Positions 1 through 7,965 of a stretch of DNA of 16,493 nucleotides are shown piece after piece. Below the pieces are notes generated by a model. It was not told the origin of the DNA. It was given only the letters and a program-made list of their open reading frames with translations, and did no database searches. Each line of letters starts with the position of its first letter. Within the stretch, counting starts at the first letter, position 1. Location of the stretch: positions 1 through 16,493 of the forward strand of contig JAUUYI010000012.1 in NCBI GenBank assembly GCA_030590525.1, given 5' to 3'. This DNA is from Sedimenticola sp. (lineage in GTDB: Bacteria > Pseudomonadota > Gammaproteobacteria > Chromatiales > Chromatiaceae). The position numbers and the translations under genes are program-made.

Positions 1-42
1 CCTTTCAAGGTGCCTCATAACTATCTAAATCAATAGAAGTTT

Positions 43-128
43 CGTAGGGTGCGGTGAGCTTGCGAACCGCACCGGGGGAAGCTGCCAACCCTGAGGTTGG
101 TGCGGTTCGTTCCTCACCACACCCTACG
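43..128. repeat. Imperfect inverted repeat (dispersed hairpin-type element)
   Basis: Two arms of about 30 bases, 43-73 and 99-128, are reverse complements with a few mismatches. The outer ends are CGTAGGGTGCGGTGAG on the left and its near complement on the right. A second short hairpin (CCAAC...GTTGG, 86-100) sits between the arms. The whole could fold into a long stem on either strand. It lies about 100 bases downstream of the cobS stop, the expected end of the operon, so a transcript would form this hairpin. There is no run of T after it in the direction of transcription, so it is not a standard intrinsic terminator. It is more likely a dispersed extragenic repeat of REP or MITE type. Confidence 0.7.
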
Positions 129-155
129 GACCGGCGGCTACGCACCCTTGCCGAA

Positions 156-203
156 AGGACAGCCTCCTAGGAGCCTGCCCGAGAATAGAGAGCCTACTGC
201 GGA
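156..203. repeat. Degenerate repeat ends meeting at CTAG, related to the 1001-1168 element
   Basis: The stretch ACAGCCTCCTAG (159-170) matches the last bases of the right end of the 1001-1168 element. Straight after the shared CTAG comes GAGCCTGCCCGAGAATAG, then CCTACTGCGGA. Read in this direction the second part resembles the inward sequence of that element (GAGGCTGTCGGACTTAGG, then CTACTGCGGA), with several mismatches. It therefore looks like two diverged element ends joined back to back at a CTAG target. It lies just beyond the cobS stop. Apart from this repeat and the hairpin at 43-128, nothing coding is visible in 1-229. Confidence 0.45.
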
Positions 204-229
204 TTATTGCGGTGCGAGATTCGCCGTTG

Positions 230-973
230 TTATCCCATCAGGGCCAGGGTAAGCAGCATGACTGTTTCGCTGATCTCGACCAACGCCCCGGCGGTATCAC
301 CCGTGACGCCGCCGAGACGCCGCAGCATAAGAGTGCGTAGCGCAAGGAATACGCTTGCCACCGTAAAGAGCAACCAAAATGCGGCCACACCGATGAAAAG
401 GGAAACCGCAACCAGGGTGAAAAGAATAATGACTACGCTTGCGCGGCGGGGCAAATAATCTGCAAGCAGACTTCCCAGACCATTTGACCGGACGTAGGGT
501 GTGGTGAGGAAAAGCAGCACCGGTGTTGTACGACCGAGGACGGGGGTCAGCACCAGTGCTCCCCAATTTCCGGTCGTGAGGAGGTGTTCCAGTGCGGTGA
601 ACTTGATCAGGAGAACCAGGAGCAGGGTGATGACCGCCGCCGGACCGCAATAGGGGTCTTTCATGATCGCAAGTGTTTTTTGGCGATCGCCAAGGCCGCC
701 GAGCCAGGCATCGGCGCTGTCGGCTAATCCGTCGAGGTGGAGTGCACCGGTAAGTGCAACCCAGAAAGAGAGCACAACGGCGGCATGAAGGCTGGCGGGC
801 ATCCCGCTTCCAAACCATCCCAGTGTGGCGAGTAGCAGGCCAAGCAGCAAACCGACCAGCGGATAGTAGAGCAATGAGCGGCCCGTAGCCTCATTATCCG
901 GTGGTTCTTTGATCTGGATGGGCAGCGTGGTAAGAAACTGCAACGCGATGAGGAAAGGGCGGGGTACGAACAT
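230..973 (-). CDS. cobS: Adenosylcobinamide-GDP ribazoletransferase (cobalamin synthase)
   Basis: This integral membrane enzyme joins adenosylcobinamide-GDP to alpha-ribazole (or its phosphate) to give cobalamin (or its phosphate), the last assembly step. The 247-residue length is normal for CobS. The family signature HLDGLADSADAW is at residues 79-90, followed by the acidic and basic cluster around MKDPYCGP. Several long hydrophobic stretches (about 38-55, 63-77, 112-125, 175-215) are membrane segments. A C-terminal GDTAGA motif (about 225) is also typical. The start is ATG at 973, with no clear Shine-Dalgarno sequence upstream. It is the last gene of the operon and the only one separated from its predecessor by a long gap (974-1142), which is filled by an inverted-repeat element. 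Its translation may therefore be less well coupled than that of the other genes. Confidence 0.95.
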   Translation of the reverse strand: MFVPRPFLIALQFLTTLPIQIKEPPDNEATGRSLLYYPLVGLLLGLLLATLGWFGSGMPASLHAAVVLSFWVALTGALHLDGLADSADAWLGGLGDRQKTLAIMKDPYCGPAAVITLLLVLLIKFTALEHLLTTGNWGALVLTPVLGRTTPVLLFLTTPYVRSNGLGSLLADYLPRRASVVIILFTLVAVSLFIGVAAFWLLFTVASVFLALRTLMLRRLGGVTGDTAGALVEISETVMLLTLALMG

Positions 974-1000
974 ACTATGCGTGTACGATTCAGTTCGGCG

Positions 1001-1168
1001 CTAGGAGGCTGTCGGACTTAGGTGAACGTAGCGAGGGAAGGCCATTTTGAGTCAGATTTTTCGATCGATTGAGGCGAATAGTCATTCATATTTAACGAAA
1101 TCGATCGGGAAATCTGGCCAAAATGGCTTTTCCGCAGTAGATTCATCCTAAGTCCGACAGCCTCCTAG
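1001..1168. mobile_element. MITE-like element with 22-bp perfect terminal inverted repeats
   Basis: The ends 1001-1022 and 1147-1168 are perfect 22-base inverted repeats (outer part CTAGGAGGCTGTCGG). Inside them, 1041-1070 and about 1098-1125 form a second imperfect inverted repeat (GCCATTTTG...GATCGATT), leaving a loop of about 27 bases. The element is 168 bp, encodes no protein and can fold into one long hairpin. CTAG at each outer edge could be a duplicated 4-bp target, but CTAG is itself palindromic, so the exact boundary is ambiguous. The right end runs into the cobC reading frame and supplies its last codons and stop. The structure fits a non-autonomous transposon derivative; the parent insertion sequence is not in the window, and I cannot name its family from this sequence. 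Confidence 0.75.
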
Positions 1169-1730
1169 GTGTTTGCTTTGCATCAACGGCGACGCGTAAG
1201 GTGTACAGGGCCCCATGCCTGACCTCGATCTCCAGCAGGTTGGCAATGGGTCTTTGCTGCACATGACAGAGCAGTATGCGGATCACTCCGCCGTGGGTGA
1301 CAAGCAATATCTTCTGCCCGGCGTAGCGGTGAACGATACTGTCCCAGGCGGCAAGCACGCGTGCCTGAAAATGCGAGAGCTGTTCACTGGCCGGTGGCGG
1401 GTTTCCGTCCGGATCGGCCCAGAAGCGTGTAACAGCGTCAGGGTCTTCAGCCATGAGTGCGGCGGCGGTGCGGCCCTCCCAGGTGCCGAAGTGCATCTCT
1501 TTGATCCGCTCATCGACGGTGAGGGGAAGTGAATGCCGGCGAGCAAACGTGCTGGCGAAACCCGCGCAGCGTACGAGCGGCGAAGTGATTACTCGATCCC
1601 AGCAATGTTCTCCACGCGTAGCGGCCTGCATCTGATCCAGGCCTGTATCGGTTAGTGGATCGTCCAGGCTGCCACGGAAACAGGGACCGCCCTCGACCTC
1701 ACCATGGCGTAGCAGTCCCACCAGGGTCAT
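1143..1730 (-). CDS. cobC: Alpha-ribazole phosphatase (histidine phosphatase family)
   Basis: This enzyme removes the 5'-phosphate of alpha-ribazole phosphate (or of cobalamin 5'-phosphate) in nucleotide-loop assembly. The histidine phosphatase motif LLRHGE has the catalytic H9. MHFGTWEGR (79-87) carries the family acid region, and VTHGG has the second catalytic H146. The protein is 195 residues, close to the normal 190-210. Its ATG overlaps the cobT stop as ATGA, so the two are translationally coupled. The last residues, RRLSDLG plus the stop, are encoded by the terminal inverted repeat of the MITE-like element at 1001-1168. The native C-terminus has therefore probably been replaced. All catalytic motifs lie upstream of this point, so activity is likely kept. 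The same symbol, cobC, is used for a different enzyme in Pseudomonas-style naming. Confidence 0.9.
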   Translation of the reverse strand: MTLVGLLRHGEVEGGPCFRGSLDDPLTDTGLDQMQAATRGEHCWDRVITSPLVRCAGFASTFARRHSLPLTVDERIKEMHFGTWEGRTAAALMAEDPDAVTRFWADPDGNPPPASEQLSHFQARVLAAWDSIVHRYAGQKILLVTHGGVIRILLCHVQQRPIANLLEIEVRHGALYTLRVAVDAKQTPRRLSDLG

Positions 1731-2788
1731 GCGTCTTTCACCGATACACCCGCCTCAGCGAAGGTGGCCATGTCATTGTGCAGCGCACAGGCCATGCGCA
1801 ATAGCGGCACGGCGACGGCAGCACCGCTACCTTCCCCCAGACGCATGCCCAGATCCAGAAGGGGCTGTGCGTCCAGTGCATCGAGCACTGTTCGGTGACC
1901 CGGCTCGGCTGAGGTGTGCGAGAAAAGAAACCAGCTTTCGGCACCCGGGCACAGCCGTGCGGCGGTGAGTGCCGCCACCGAGCTGATGAAGCCATCCACC
2001 AGCACTGGCAGGCCCATGTGTGCACAAGCCATATAGCTGCCAGCCAACGCCGCGATCTCAAAGCCGCCGAGGCGACGCAACGCCTCCAACAGCGTGCCAT
2101 GGTGTTCGCTGTGCCGGTCCAGCGCCTGGCGGATTACCTCGGTCTTGCGCGCTACCCCCTGTGCATTCAGTCCAGTGCCCGGACCGGCGAGCAGTGCAGG
2201 CGGGGCATTGAGCAGGGCGCAGGCCAAAGCCGCTGCTGTGGTTGTATTGCCTATACCCATTTCGCCGCCGATGAAGAGCTGTGCGCCGCCAAGCCTGGCA
2301 CGCTCGGCCGCCATTCGTCCCGCGTGCAGGGCACGGGCAAGTTGTTGTTCTCCCATTGCCGGCTCCCGGCAGAGGTTGGCGGTGCCGGGGCCGAGACGAA
2401 GGCTCACTATGCCTTCCAGCGGACCGGTGTCATTAACTGTGCCCAGATTCATCACTTCGAGTTCCGCGCCGAGTTCGCGGGCCAGTACGCTGATGGCGGC
2501 GCCACCGCGGGCAAAATTTTTCAACATTTCGGCGGTGACCGCCTGGGGAAAGGCGGAGATGCCCTCGGTCGCCACGCCATGATCGGCAGCAAATACGCTA
2601 ATGCTTACTCTATCCACGCACGGTCGCCCGGTGCCTTGCAACGACGCCAGCCGGATGGCGGTTTCCTCAAGCCTTCCCAAGGCGCCGGGCGGCTTGGTGA
2701 GATTTGCCTGACGCGCCTCGGCAGCCTGCCGGGCATTGTCGTCCGGTGTGGCGGGCGGTACCTGTAGCCATGCGGTGGTTTCGTTCAA
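1727..2788 (-). CDS. cobT: Nicotinate-nucleotide:dimethylbenzimidazole phosphoribosyltransferase
   Basis: CobT transfers ribose phosphate from nicotinate mononucleotide to dimethylbenzimidazole, giving alpha-ribazole 5'-phosphate. The 353 residues match the family length of about 350. Visible family motifs are [16 protein letters not shown] (67-81), [15 protein letters not shown] (174-188) and GEGSGAA (318-324), where E319 is the expected catalytic glutamate. The start is TTG at 2788, supported by a strong AAGGAG seven bases upstream and by the normal N-terminus it gives. The gene follows cobU after 13 bases and overlaps cobC by four. With bluB in the same operon supplying the base, the locus appears to make its own lower ligand. 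Confidence 0.95.
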   Translation of the reverse strand: MNETTAWLQVPPATPDDNARQAAEARQANLTKPPGALGRLEETAIRLASLQGTGRPCVDRVSISVFAADHGVATEGISAFPQAVTAEMLKNFARGGAAISVLARELGAELEVMNLGTVNDTGPLEGIVSLRLGPGTANLCREPAMGEQQLARALHAGRMAAERARLGGAQLFIGGEMGIGNTTTAAALACALLNAPPALLAGPGTGLNAQGVARKTEVIRQALDRHSEHHGTLLEALRRLGGFEIAALAGSYMACAHMGLPVLVDGFISSVAALTAARLCPGAESWFLFSHTSAEPGHRTVLDALDAQPLLDLGMRLGEGSGAAVAVPLLRMACALHNDMATFAEAGVSVKDA

Positions 2789-2795
2789 AATGGAT

Positions 2796-2801
2796 CTCCT
2801 T
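2796..2801 (-). promoter_or_regulatory. Shine-Dalgarno site deciding the cobT TTG start
   Basis: AAGGAG on the minus strand lies immediately after the cobU stop and seven bases before TTG (2788-2786). No in-frame ATG or GTG is better placed, so this site fixes the unusual TTG as the cobT start. Confidence 0.75.
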
Positions 2802-3323
2802 TCACCTGGATCCAGGTTTCAATACATGAGGCAGGCCAGCGACCGTCAGGATCACTTGGTCGCAGACCTGTGCGAGTTCCTGATGCAGCCGACCGGCTTC
2901 GTCGCAATAGCGACGGCTGAGTTTACCCAGCGGTGTCACGCCCATGTTGGTTTCATTGCTGACCAGGATGATCCGGCTTGCCAGCGTCGGCAGCACCGCG
3001 AGCAGGGCGGCTCGCTCGCGTTCGAACCGGGTCGCGTCCTCCGCGGTCAGCAGATTCGTGAGCCAGAGTGTCAGGCAGTCGACGAGCACACAGTGTCCGG
3101 CCACCGCCGTGTCGGTAAGTGTCATCGCCAGCCGTTGTGGTTCCTCGATCACTTTCCAGCTACCGGGGCGGTGCACACGATGCAATTCAATGCGCCGGCG
3201 CATCTCTTCGTCCTGCGCCGTGGCGGTGGCAACATAAGTAACCGGCAGACCGCTTTCGCTCGCGAGACGTTCGGCCAATCGGCTCTTGCCAGAGCGTACG
3301 CCGCCGAGGATCAGGGTCTTCAT
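2802..3323 (-). CDS. cobU: Adenosylcobinamide kinase / adenosylcobinamide-phosphate guanylyltransferase
   Basis: This bifunctional enzyme phosphorylates adenosylcobinamide and then activates the phosphate with GTP to give adenosylcobinamide-GDP, the substrate of CobS. The P-loop GGVRSGKS is at residues 7-14. The [13 protein letters not shown] segment (44-56) carries the histidine expected to be guanylylated (H48, less likely H51). Further typical segments are [12 protein letters not shown] and [11 protein letters not shown]. The 173-residue length is normal. The ATG overlaps the cbiP stop as ATGA, and cobT follows 13 bases downstream. It is called cobP in Pseudomonas-style naming. Confidence 0.95.
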   Translation of the reverse strand: MKTLILGGVRSGKSRLAERLASESGLPVTYVATATAQDEEMRRRIELHRVHRPGSWKVIEEPQRLAMTLTDTAVAGHCVLVDCLTLWLTNLLTAEDATRFERERAALLAVLPTLASRIILVSNETNMGVTPLGKLSRRYCDEAGRLHQELAQVCDQVILTVAGLPHVLKPGSR

Positions 3324-4801
3324 GCCATCACCGCATTCAGGTCAAGCAGCGATCGCAGCCGGGTGGTATCGAGGTGTTGTTCCACTGCATCAGCCAATCT
3401 GTCGATGGCGGCTTCGCGCACGCCGTGATAATCCATTGCTTGAGGCTTGTTCAGCCCCGCCCACTCGATCAACACGGCACAGGCATCATCACGTTCGAAC
3501 AACCCATGCAGGTAGGTGCCCAAAATTTGATTATCGCCGCTCAATGCACCGTCGGTACTACCGCTGTCAAGGTAGACGGCGGGATGAGCGAGTGCTGAGC
3601 CTTGGGTGATACCGGCATGAATCTCGTAACCGCTGATGACGGCATCACCGATGGCAAGTCTGCCACGGACGTTGCGTAGCTGTTTTTCCCGCTCCAGGGT
3701 CGTCTCCAGATCGAGCAATCCCAATCCATCGGTACTGCCCGGATCGCTTTCGAGTCCTTGGGGATCGTGGATCGTTCTGCCCAGCATCTGAAAACCGCCG
3801 CAGATGCCGACCAGCTTTCCGCCATAGCGTAGATGGCGCTGGATTGCGCTCTCCCAACCCTGTTTGCGAAGCCAGGTCAGGTCATTGCCCACACTCTTGG
3901 AGCCCGGCAGGATGATCAGGTCTGCACCGGGGACCTTCTGATTTGGCCCGATGAACTGCAGATCAACTCCAGGGTGCAGGCGCAGTGGATCGAAATCGGT
4001 GTGATTGCTGATTCGGGGCAGGGCGGGGACGATGATGCGGAGGTGATCACTTCCTTCTTTGGGGGCAACACCTTGATCGCCTGGCAGGGCATCCTCAGCT
4101 TCCAGATACAGGCCCTGAAGATAGGGCAGCACACCGATGACGGGTTTTCCTGTGCGGGCCTCCAGCCAATCCAGCCCGGGTTGAAGGAGTCCAATATCAC
4201 CCCGAAAGCGGTTGATGACAAAACCTTTGACCCGTGCCTGTTCGCTTTCGCTCAATAACTCAAGCGTACCGACGAGATGGGCAAAGACTCCGCCGCGATC
4301 GATGTCGGCAACCAGAATGACCGGACAATCCACCGCCTCGGCGAAGCCCATATTGGCGATGTCTTTTGCCCGAAGGTTGATCTCAGCTGGGGAGCCTGCG
4401 CCTTCGATCAGGATGGCATCATACTGGGCTCCCAGACGATGGAATGACTCCAGCACTGCTTTGAGGGCGATGGGTTTGTAGTGGTGGTATTTGCGGGCGT
4501 CCATATTGGCCAGGGCCTGTCCCTGGATGATGACCTGCGCCCCTACGTCGGTGTTGGGCTTGAGCAGTACCGGGTTCATGTCGATGTGGGGTGCCAGATT
4601 GCAAGCCCTGGCCTGGACGGCCTGGGCGCGACCAATCTCACCCCCCTCCGGGGTTACTGCGCTGTTGAGGGCCATATTCTGGGGCTTGAAGGGGGCAACG
4701 GCGACCGCCTGTCGAACCAGCCAGCGACAGAGGGCCGTGACCAGCAGGCTCTTGCCTGCATCGGAGGTGGTACCCTGCACCATCAAGGCATGAGCAGTCA
4801 T
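3320..4801 (-). CDS. cbiP: Cobyric acid synthase (glutamine-hydrolysing)
   Basis: CbiP/CobQ amidates the b, d, e and g carboxylates of adenosylcobyrinic acid a,c-diamide, using glutamine and ATP, to give cobyric acid. The N-terminal synthetase domain starts with the P-loop GTTSDAGKS (about residues 10-18) and continues with [10 protein letters not shown] and [16 protein letters not shown]. The C-terminal class I amidotransferase domain has [10 protein letters not shown] with nucleophile C334 and GTYLHGLF with H432. I place the start at ATG 4801, giving 493 residues. This forms an ATGA overlap with the cobD stop, has AGAGG about eight bases upstream, and gives the normal N-terminus. The frame is open up to 4852, but that region lies within cobD. 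The stop overlaps the cobU start. Confidence 0.95.
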   Translation of the reverse strand: MTAHALMVQGTTSDAGKSLLVTALCRWLVRQAVAVAPFKPQNMALNSAVTPEGGEIGRAQAVQARACNLAPHIDMNPVLLKPNTDVGAQVIIQGQALANMDARKYHHYKPIALKAVLESFHRLGAQYDAILIEGAGSPAEINLRAKDIANMGFAEAVDCPVILVADIDRGGVFAHLVGTLELLSESEQARVKGFVINRFRGDIGLLQPGLDWLEARTGKPVIGVLPYLQGLYLEAEDALPGDQGVAPKEGSDHLRIIVPALPRISNHTDFDPLRLHPGVDLQFIGPNQKVPGADLIILPGSKSVGNDLTWLRKQGWESAIQRHLRYGGKLVGICGGFQMLGRTIHDPQGLESDPGSTDGLGLLDLETTLEREKQLRNVRGRLAIGDAVISGYEIHAGITQGSALAHPAVYLDSGSTDGALSGDNQILGTYLHGLFERDDACAVLIEWAGLNKPQAMDYHGVREAAIDRLADAVEQHLDTTRLRSLLDLNAVMA

Positions 4802-5793
4802 GTCATGGCCTCTACAGACAAACGGGAGAGTGCCGCTTCCACTCTTTGCCACCCGGCCTCATCACCGGGAAGTCCAAGCCGAAAGCTGGCGGGTTTTGAG
4901 AAGTGACGTGTCAGTATGCCCTGACGGGCAAGGTGTTGGTGGAGCTCTGTGGCTTCCGGTGAGATGATCCACTGGAACAGCCCGCAGCCGCCACTGGGAG
5001 GTAGTTCATATTTGGCGAGTAGTTTTTTCAGACGTCTCTCCGAACTCTGCAGCCATTGTCTGGCCTCTGCCTGCCAGGCACGATCCTTTAGTGCGGTGGT
5101 GGCGATCCAGCGGGCCGGGCCATTGATGCTCCAGGGGCCAAGCAGGTCGTTGAGACGGGCCAACAATTCAGGCCGGGCAGAGACAAACCCGATCCGTGCC
5201 CCGGCCAGACCAAAAAATTTGCCCAGTGATCGCAGGACGATCAAACCCGGCAGGGAGGTCTGGTCGGCAATGCTCTGCTCAGGGGTGGCATCCATAAAGG
5301 CTTCATCCACCACCAGCCAACCGTTTCGATCCGCCAGTTCGCTATGCCAGTGGAGGAGCTGCTCTCTGGTAAAACACACTCCGGTGGGATTGTTTGGATT
5401 AATCACTACCAGCACATCGAGATTGTCGATTTCTGTATCAATCTTGTCAGCTACCAGTGGACGTAGCCGATGACCCGCCCGTTCCCAGGCGTGGGCATGT
5501 TCCCCATAACCCGGTGTGATGACACCAACCCGACAGGTGGCACGCAGGCGAGGGAGAGCCTGAATTGCCGCCTGGGAACCAGCGACGGGCAGTAGATCAG
5601 GCGCGTGGTAGTACTCTCGAGCCGCCTGCTCCAGACCGTCATCTGTTTCTGGCAGACGTTGCCAGGCAGTGGCCGGAAGTTCTGGAACTGGCCAGCCATT
5701 GGGGTTGATGCCGGTTGAGAGATCCAGCCAGCTCTCCAAAGGGATGGCGTACTCACTGGCTGCCCTGCGTAATCTGCCGCCGTGCTCAAGCAA
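4798..5793 (-). CDS. cobD: L-threonine-O-3-phosphate decarboxylase (PLP-dependent)
   Basis: This aminotransferase-fold enzyme decarboxylates threonine phosphate to (R)-1-amino-2-propanol phosphate, the linker that CbiB attaches to cobyric acid. The fold-type I motifs are INPNNPTG (131-138), VVDEAFMD (161-168) and [12 protein letters not shown] (189-200), with K192 as the PLP lysine. The frame is open upstream to 5973, but the normal N-terminus ([11 protein letters not shown]) begins at TTG 5793. That start overlaps the cbiB stop by eight bases and gives 331 residues, the usual length. The upstream SD is weak (G-rich), so translation probably depends on coupling to cbiB. It is called cobC in Pseudomonas-style naming. 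Its placement next to cbiB fits the shared pathway. Confidence 0.93.
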   Translation of the reverse strand: MLEHGGRLRRAASEYAIPLESWLDLSTGINPNGWPVPELPATAWQRLPETDDGLEQAAREYYHAPDLLPVAGSQAAIQALPRLRATCRVGVITPGYGEHAHAWERAGHRLRPLVADKIDTEIDNLDVLVVINPNNPTGVCFTREQLLHWHSELADRNGWLVVDEAFMDATPEQSIADQTSLPGLIVLRSLGKFFGLAGARIGFVSARPELLARLNDLLGPWSINGPARWIATTALKDRAWQAEARQWLQSSERRLKKLLAKYELPPSGGCGLFQWIISPEATELHQHLARQGILTRHFSKPASFRLGLPGDEAGWQRVEAALSRLSVEAMT

Positions 5794-6685
5794 TGAACCA
5801 GCCCCCCAGCAGAATTGTGATGGCCCAGAGGATGGTGCTGTTGGAGACCAGCTTGATGGCCCTGTCGATATCCTCACTATCCGGGGTATGACCGCTGCCA
5901 AGGATAGGCCGTTGATGGATTTCACCGTGATAGACCGCCTTGCCACCCAACTGGAGATTGAGGGCACCCGCACCGGCGGCCAGCACGGGGCCGGCGTTGG
6001 GACTCTCCCAGTGGCTGGCCTGACTGGACCAGCAGCGCAGGGCCTGACGAAAGGTTCCGGTCAGGGCATAGCTGAGGGCGGTGAGTCGCGCCGGAACCAG
6101 GTTGAGCAGGTCATCGAGCCGGGCTGCCGCCCAGCCGAACTGTAAGAAGCGCTCGTTACGATAACCCCACATGGCATCCAGGGTGTTGACCAGTCGATAG
6201 GCCACCACGCCGGGGGCGCCGGCCAGGAGAAACCAGAAAAGAGCCCCGAAGATGGCGTCACTGCCATTTTCAAGCAGCGATTCGATGGTGGCGCGGACCA
6301 CATCCTCCCGCTTCATCTGCCCGGTTTCGCGACTGACGATCCAACCTACCTTTTCCCTCGAAGCTTCCAGATCCCCCGCTCTTAAACTGTTGAGTATCTT
6401 GCGTGCATGCTCGATCAGACTACGTCCACCCAAGGCCAGATAGAGCAGAATCAAACCCGCCGCAGGGCTGAGCTGTTGCAGCAGAGAGGCGAGTAACACC
6501 AGGGGCACCACCAGCAGGAGCAAGGCGAAGAGCCCCCGCAACCGACCGTTTCCATCGGGTCGGTTCAGCCGCTGCTCCAGACGTTCGGCCAGATAACCGA
6601 AGCCTGCCAGCGGGTGCCAGCGGCGTGGCTCACCCAGCAGGGTATCCAGCAGAAGTGCTCCGATCACCGTGAGGGCGCTAATCAT
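5786..6685 (-). CDS. cbiB: Adenosylcobinamide-phosphate synthase (membrane protein)
   Basis: CbiB (CobD in Pseudomonas-style naming) condenses cobyric acid with aminopropanol phosphate to give adenosylcobinamide phosphate. The N-terminal DTLLGEPRRWHPLAGFG (14-30) is the family signature. ETGQMKREDVVRATIESLLENG... (from 120) and the RLVNTLDAMWGYRNERF and PNAGPVLAAGAGAL segments are also conserved. Hydrophobic membrane stretches lie near 3-13, 52-85, 145-160 and at the C-terminus. The 299 residues fit the family. The ATG overlaps the cbiH stop as TGATG. The cobD gene begins before the cbiB stop, so the three are tightly coupled. Confidence 0.94.
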   Translation of the reverse strand: MISALTVIGALLLDTLLGEPRRWHPLAGFGYLAERLEQRLNRPDGNGRLRGLFALLLLVVPLVLLASLLQQLSPAAGLILLYLALGGRSLIEHARKILNSLRAGDLEASREKVGWIVSRETGQMKREDVVRATIESLLENGSDAIFGALFWFLLAGAPGVVAYRLVNTLDAMWGYRNERFLQFGWAAARLDDLLNLVPARLTALSYALTGTFRQALRCWSSQASHWESPNAGPVLAAGAGALNLQLGGKAVYHGEIHQRPILGSGHTPDSEDIDRAIKLVSNSTILWAITILLGGWFIA

Positions 6686-7959
6686 CAGTCAGCCAGCTTC
6701 CGAGAGAGTTGCAGCAGACTGTTTTCATGGCGATCAAGCAGGTGGAGGCTCTGTTCCTGCTTGCCGTTTGAAACAGACCAGACGGACTCAACCTTTGATA
6801 AATCGAGTTGGATACGGCTCTCCTCGAAGTCGAGGAGAAGCTGCCCGGCATCGATTTGCAGTGCCGTTCCATCCAGTGAGATACGGGTTGAGAGGGCACT
6901 GTGACAACCCAGGGTAATGCCCAGTTTTCCACCGGCCCTGTACTGCTCAAGCAGGGTCGATAGTTGTGTCCTGTTGGCGGACTGAACCTGATAACCGGAC
7001 TCCAGCGAATCACCAGTCCTGCTGGTCAATGCAGTCAATAGGGCTCCCAGGGGCAAATCGAAGCGATTGGCAGCACTCTGTAGATCAGCTTCCGGATTGG
7101 CATCAAGGAACTCTTTCAGGGCTGTGGGCCAGCCTTCCAGCCCGAGACTCAATGAACGACCGGCCCGTTCACCCGCGTGGAGTTCGCCAGTCAGATCCTG
7201 ATATTTGTTGTGATACCCCCTTGGGGTGATCATCAGCCCCGCTTGCCAGTAGCTGTCGCTGTTGCCGATGAGCACAGTACTGAGCATTCCGATATCACAC
7301 TGGGACATCTCGTCCAGCCTGACTCGCAGGATATCCTGACGCTTGCGATAGGCGGATTTGACCACGGCTACCGGGGTGGCCGGATTACGGTACTGCAACA
7401 GAATACGCTGGGCCTCGACGATCTGTTTGGTGCGGCGCCCACTCTTTGGATTATAAAGAGCGACCACAAAATCGCCCCGTGCCGCAGCCTCCAGCCGCCG
7501 GGCAATCCGGGGCCAGGGGGTGAGCAGGTCGGAGAGGGATATGGCACAGAAGTCGTGGGTCAGTGGAGCGCCCACCAGCGATGCGGCGGCATTGAGGGCG
7601 GTGGCGCCGGGAATGATCTCGACCTGGATATCGCTCTCCGGAGTCCAGCCGGACTGCAACAGGATTTCGTAGGTGGGACCAGCCATGCCATAGACGCCGA
7701 TATCGCCGGAGGAGATCAGGGCAACGGTTTTCCCCTGCCTTGCCTGTTCCCAGGCTTCGATGCAGCGGTCGATCTCTTCGGTCATCCCTTTTCGTATCAC
7801 CTCTTTACCGTCCAGCAGTTCTTTCACCAGCTTGATGTAGGTGGAGTAGCCGATGACCACATCTGACTCTTCAATGGCAGCGCGGGCACGCAGGGTCATG
7901 TGCTCAGCAGCGCCGGGACCAAATCCCACCAGTAATATCTTTCCGTGAGTTTTTTGCAT
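6685..7959 (-). CDS. cbiH: Cobalt-factor III C17-methyltransferase with a C-terminal HemS/ChuX-like extension
   Basis: CbiH (CobJ-type) methylates C17 using S-adenosylmethionine and contracts the macrocycle. The methyltransferase domain covers about residues 5-250. It has GFGPG (12-16), GDIGVYGMAG (85-94), IPGATALNAAASLVGAPLTH (116-135) and LYNPKSGRRTKQI (168-180). A normal CbiH ends near residue 250; this protein has 424. After a linker (about 255-275), residues 276-320 (LKEFLDANPEADLQSAANRF) resemble the small helical start of HemS/HutX proteins. Residues 345-424 (IQLDLSKVESVWSV, SLHLLDRHENSLLQL) resemble the last part of a HemS domain (typically ...LHLR...VWVVRKP... SLE.FD..G). Extended CbiH proteins are known elsewhere (for example with an iron-sulfur domain), but this extension has no cysteine cluster. 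The gene starts six bases after cbiG and overlaps cbiB. Confidence 0.93.
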   Translation of the reverse strand: MQKTHGKILLVGFGPGAAEHMTLRARAAIEESDVVIGYSTYIKLVKELLDGKEVIRKGMTEEIDRCIEAWEQARQGKTVALISSGDIGVYGMAGPTYEILLQSGWTPESDIQVEIIPGATALNAAASLVGAPLTHDFCAISLSDLLTPWPRIARRLEAAARGDFVVALYNPKSGRRTKQIVEAQRILLQYRNPATPVAVVKSAYRKRQDILRVRLDEMSQCDIGMLSTVLIGNSDSYWQAGLMITPRGYHNKYQDLTGELHAGERAGRSLSLGLEGWPTALKEFLDANPEADLQSAANRFDLPLGALLTALTSRTGDSLESGYQVQSANRTQLSTLLEQYRAGGKLGITLGCHSALSTRISLDGTALQIDAGQLLLDFEESRIQLDLSKVESVWSVSNGKQEQSLHLLDRHENSLLQLSRKLAD

Positions 7960-7965
7960 AAAACT

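Noticed and set aside
43..128. Intrinsic terminator at the operon end
   Set aside because: The hairpin is long and imperfect and lacks a T-run after it in the minus-strand direction; it fits a dispersed repeat better.
1916..2767. Long plus-strand open frame (283 codons) opposite cobT
   Set aside because: It lies wholly within cobT on the other strand, shows no recognisable motif, and its composition is that of a mirror of a GC-rich gene. CobT has all family motifs.
4802..4852. Upstream extension of cbiP to ATG 4852
   Set aside because: The extra 17 residues overlap cobD and do not resemble CbiP N-termini. ATG 4801 has a Shine-Dalgarno site and an ATGA overlap.
5794..5973. Upstream extension of cobD (threonine-phosphate decarboxylase) to 5973
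   Set aside because: The extra 60 residues are antisense-like filler within cbiB. The family N-terminus begins at TTG 5793.
7177..7866. Plus-strand open frame of 229 codons opposite cbiH
   Set aside because: It is fully covered by a well-supported methyltransferase gene and has no family signature of its own.
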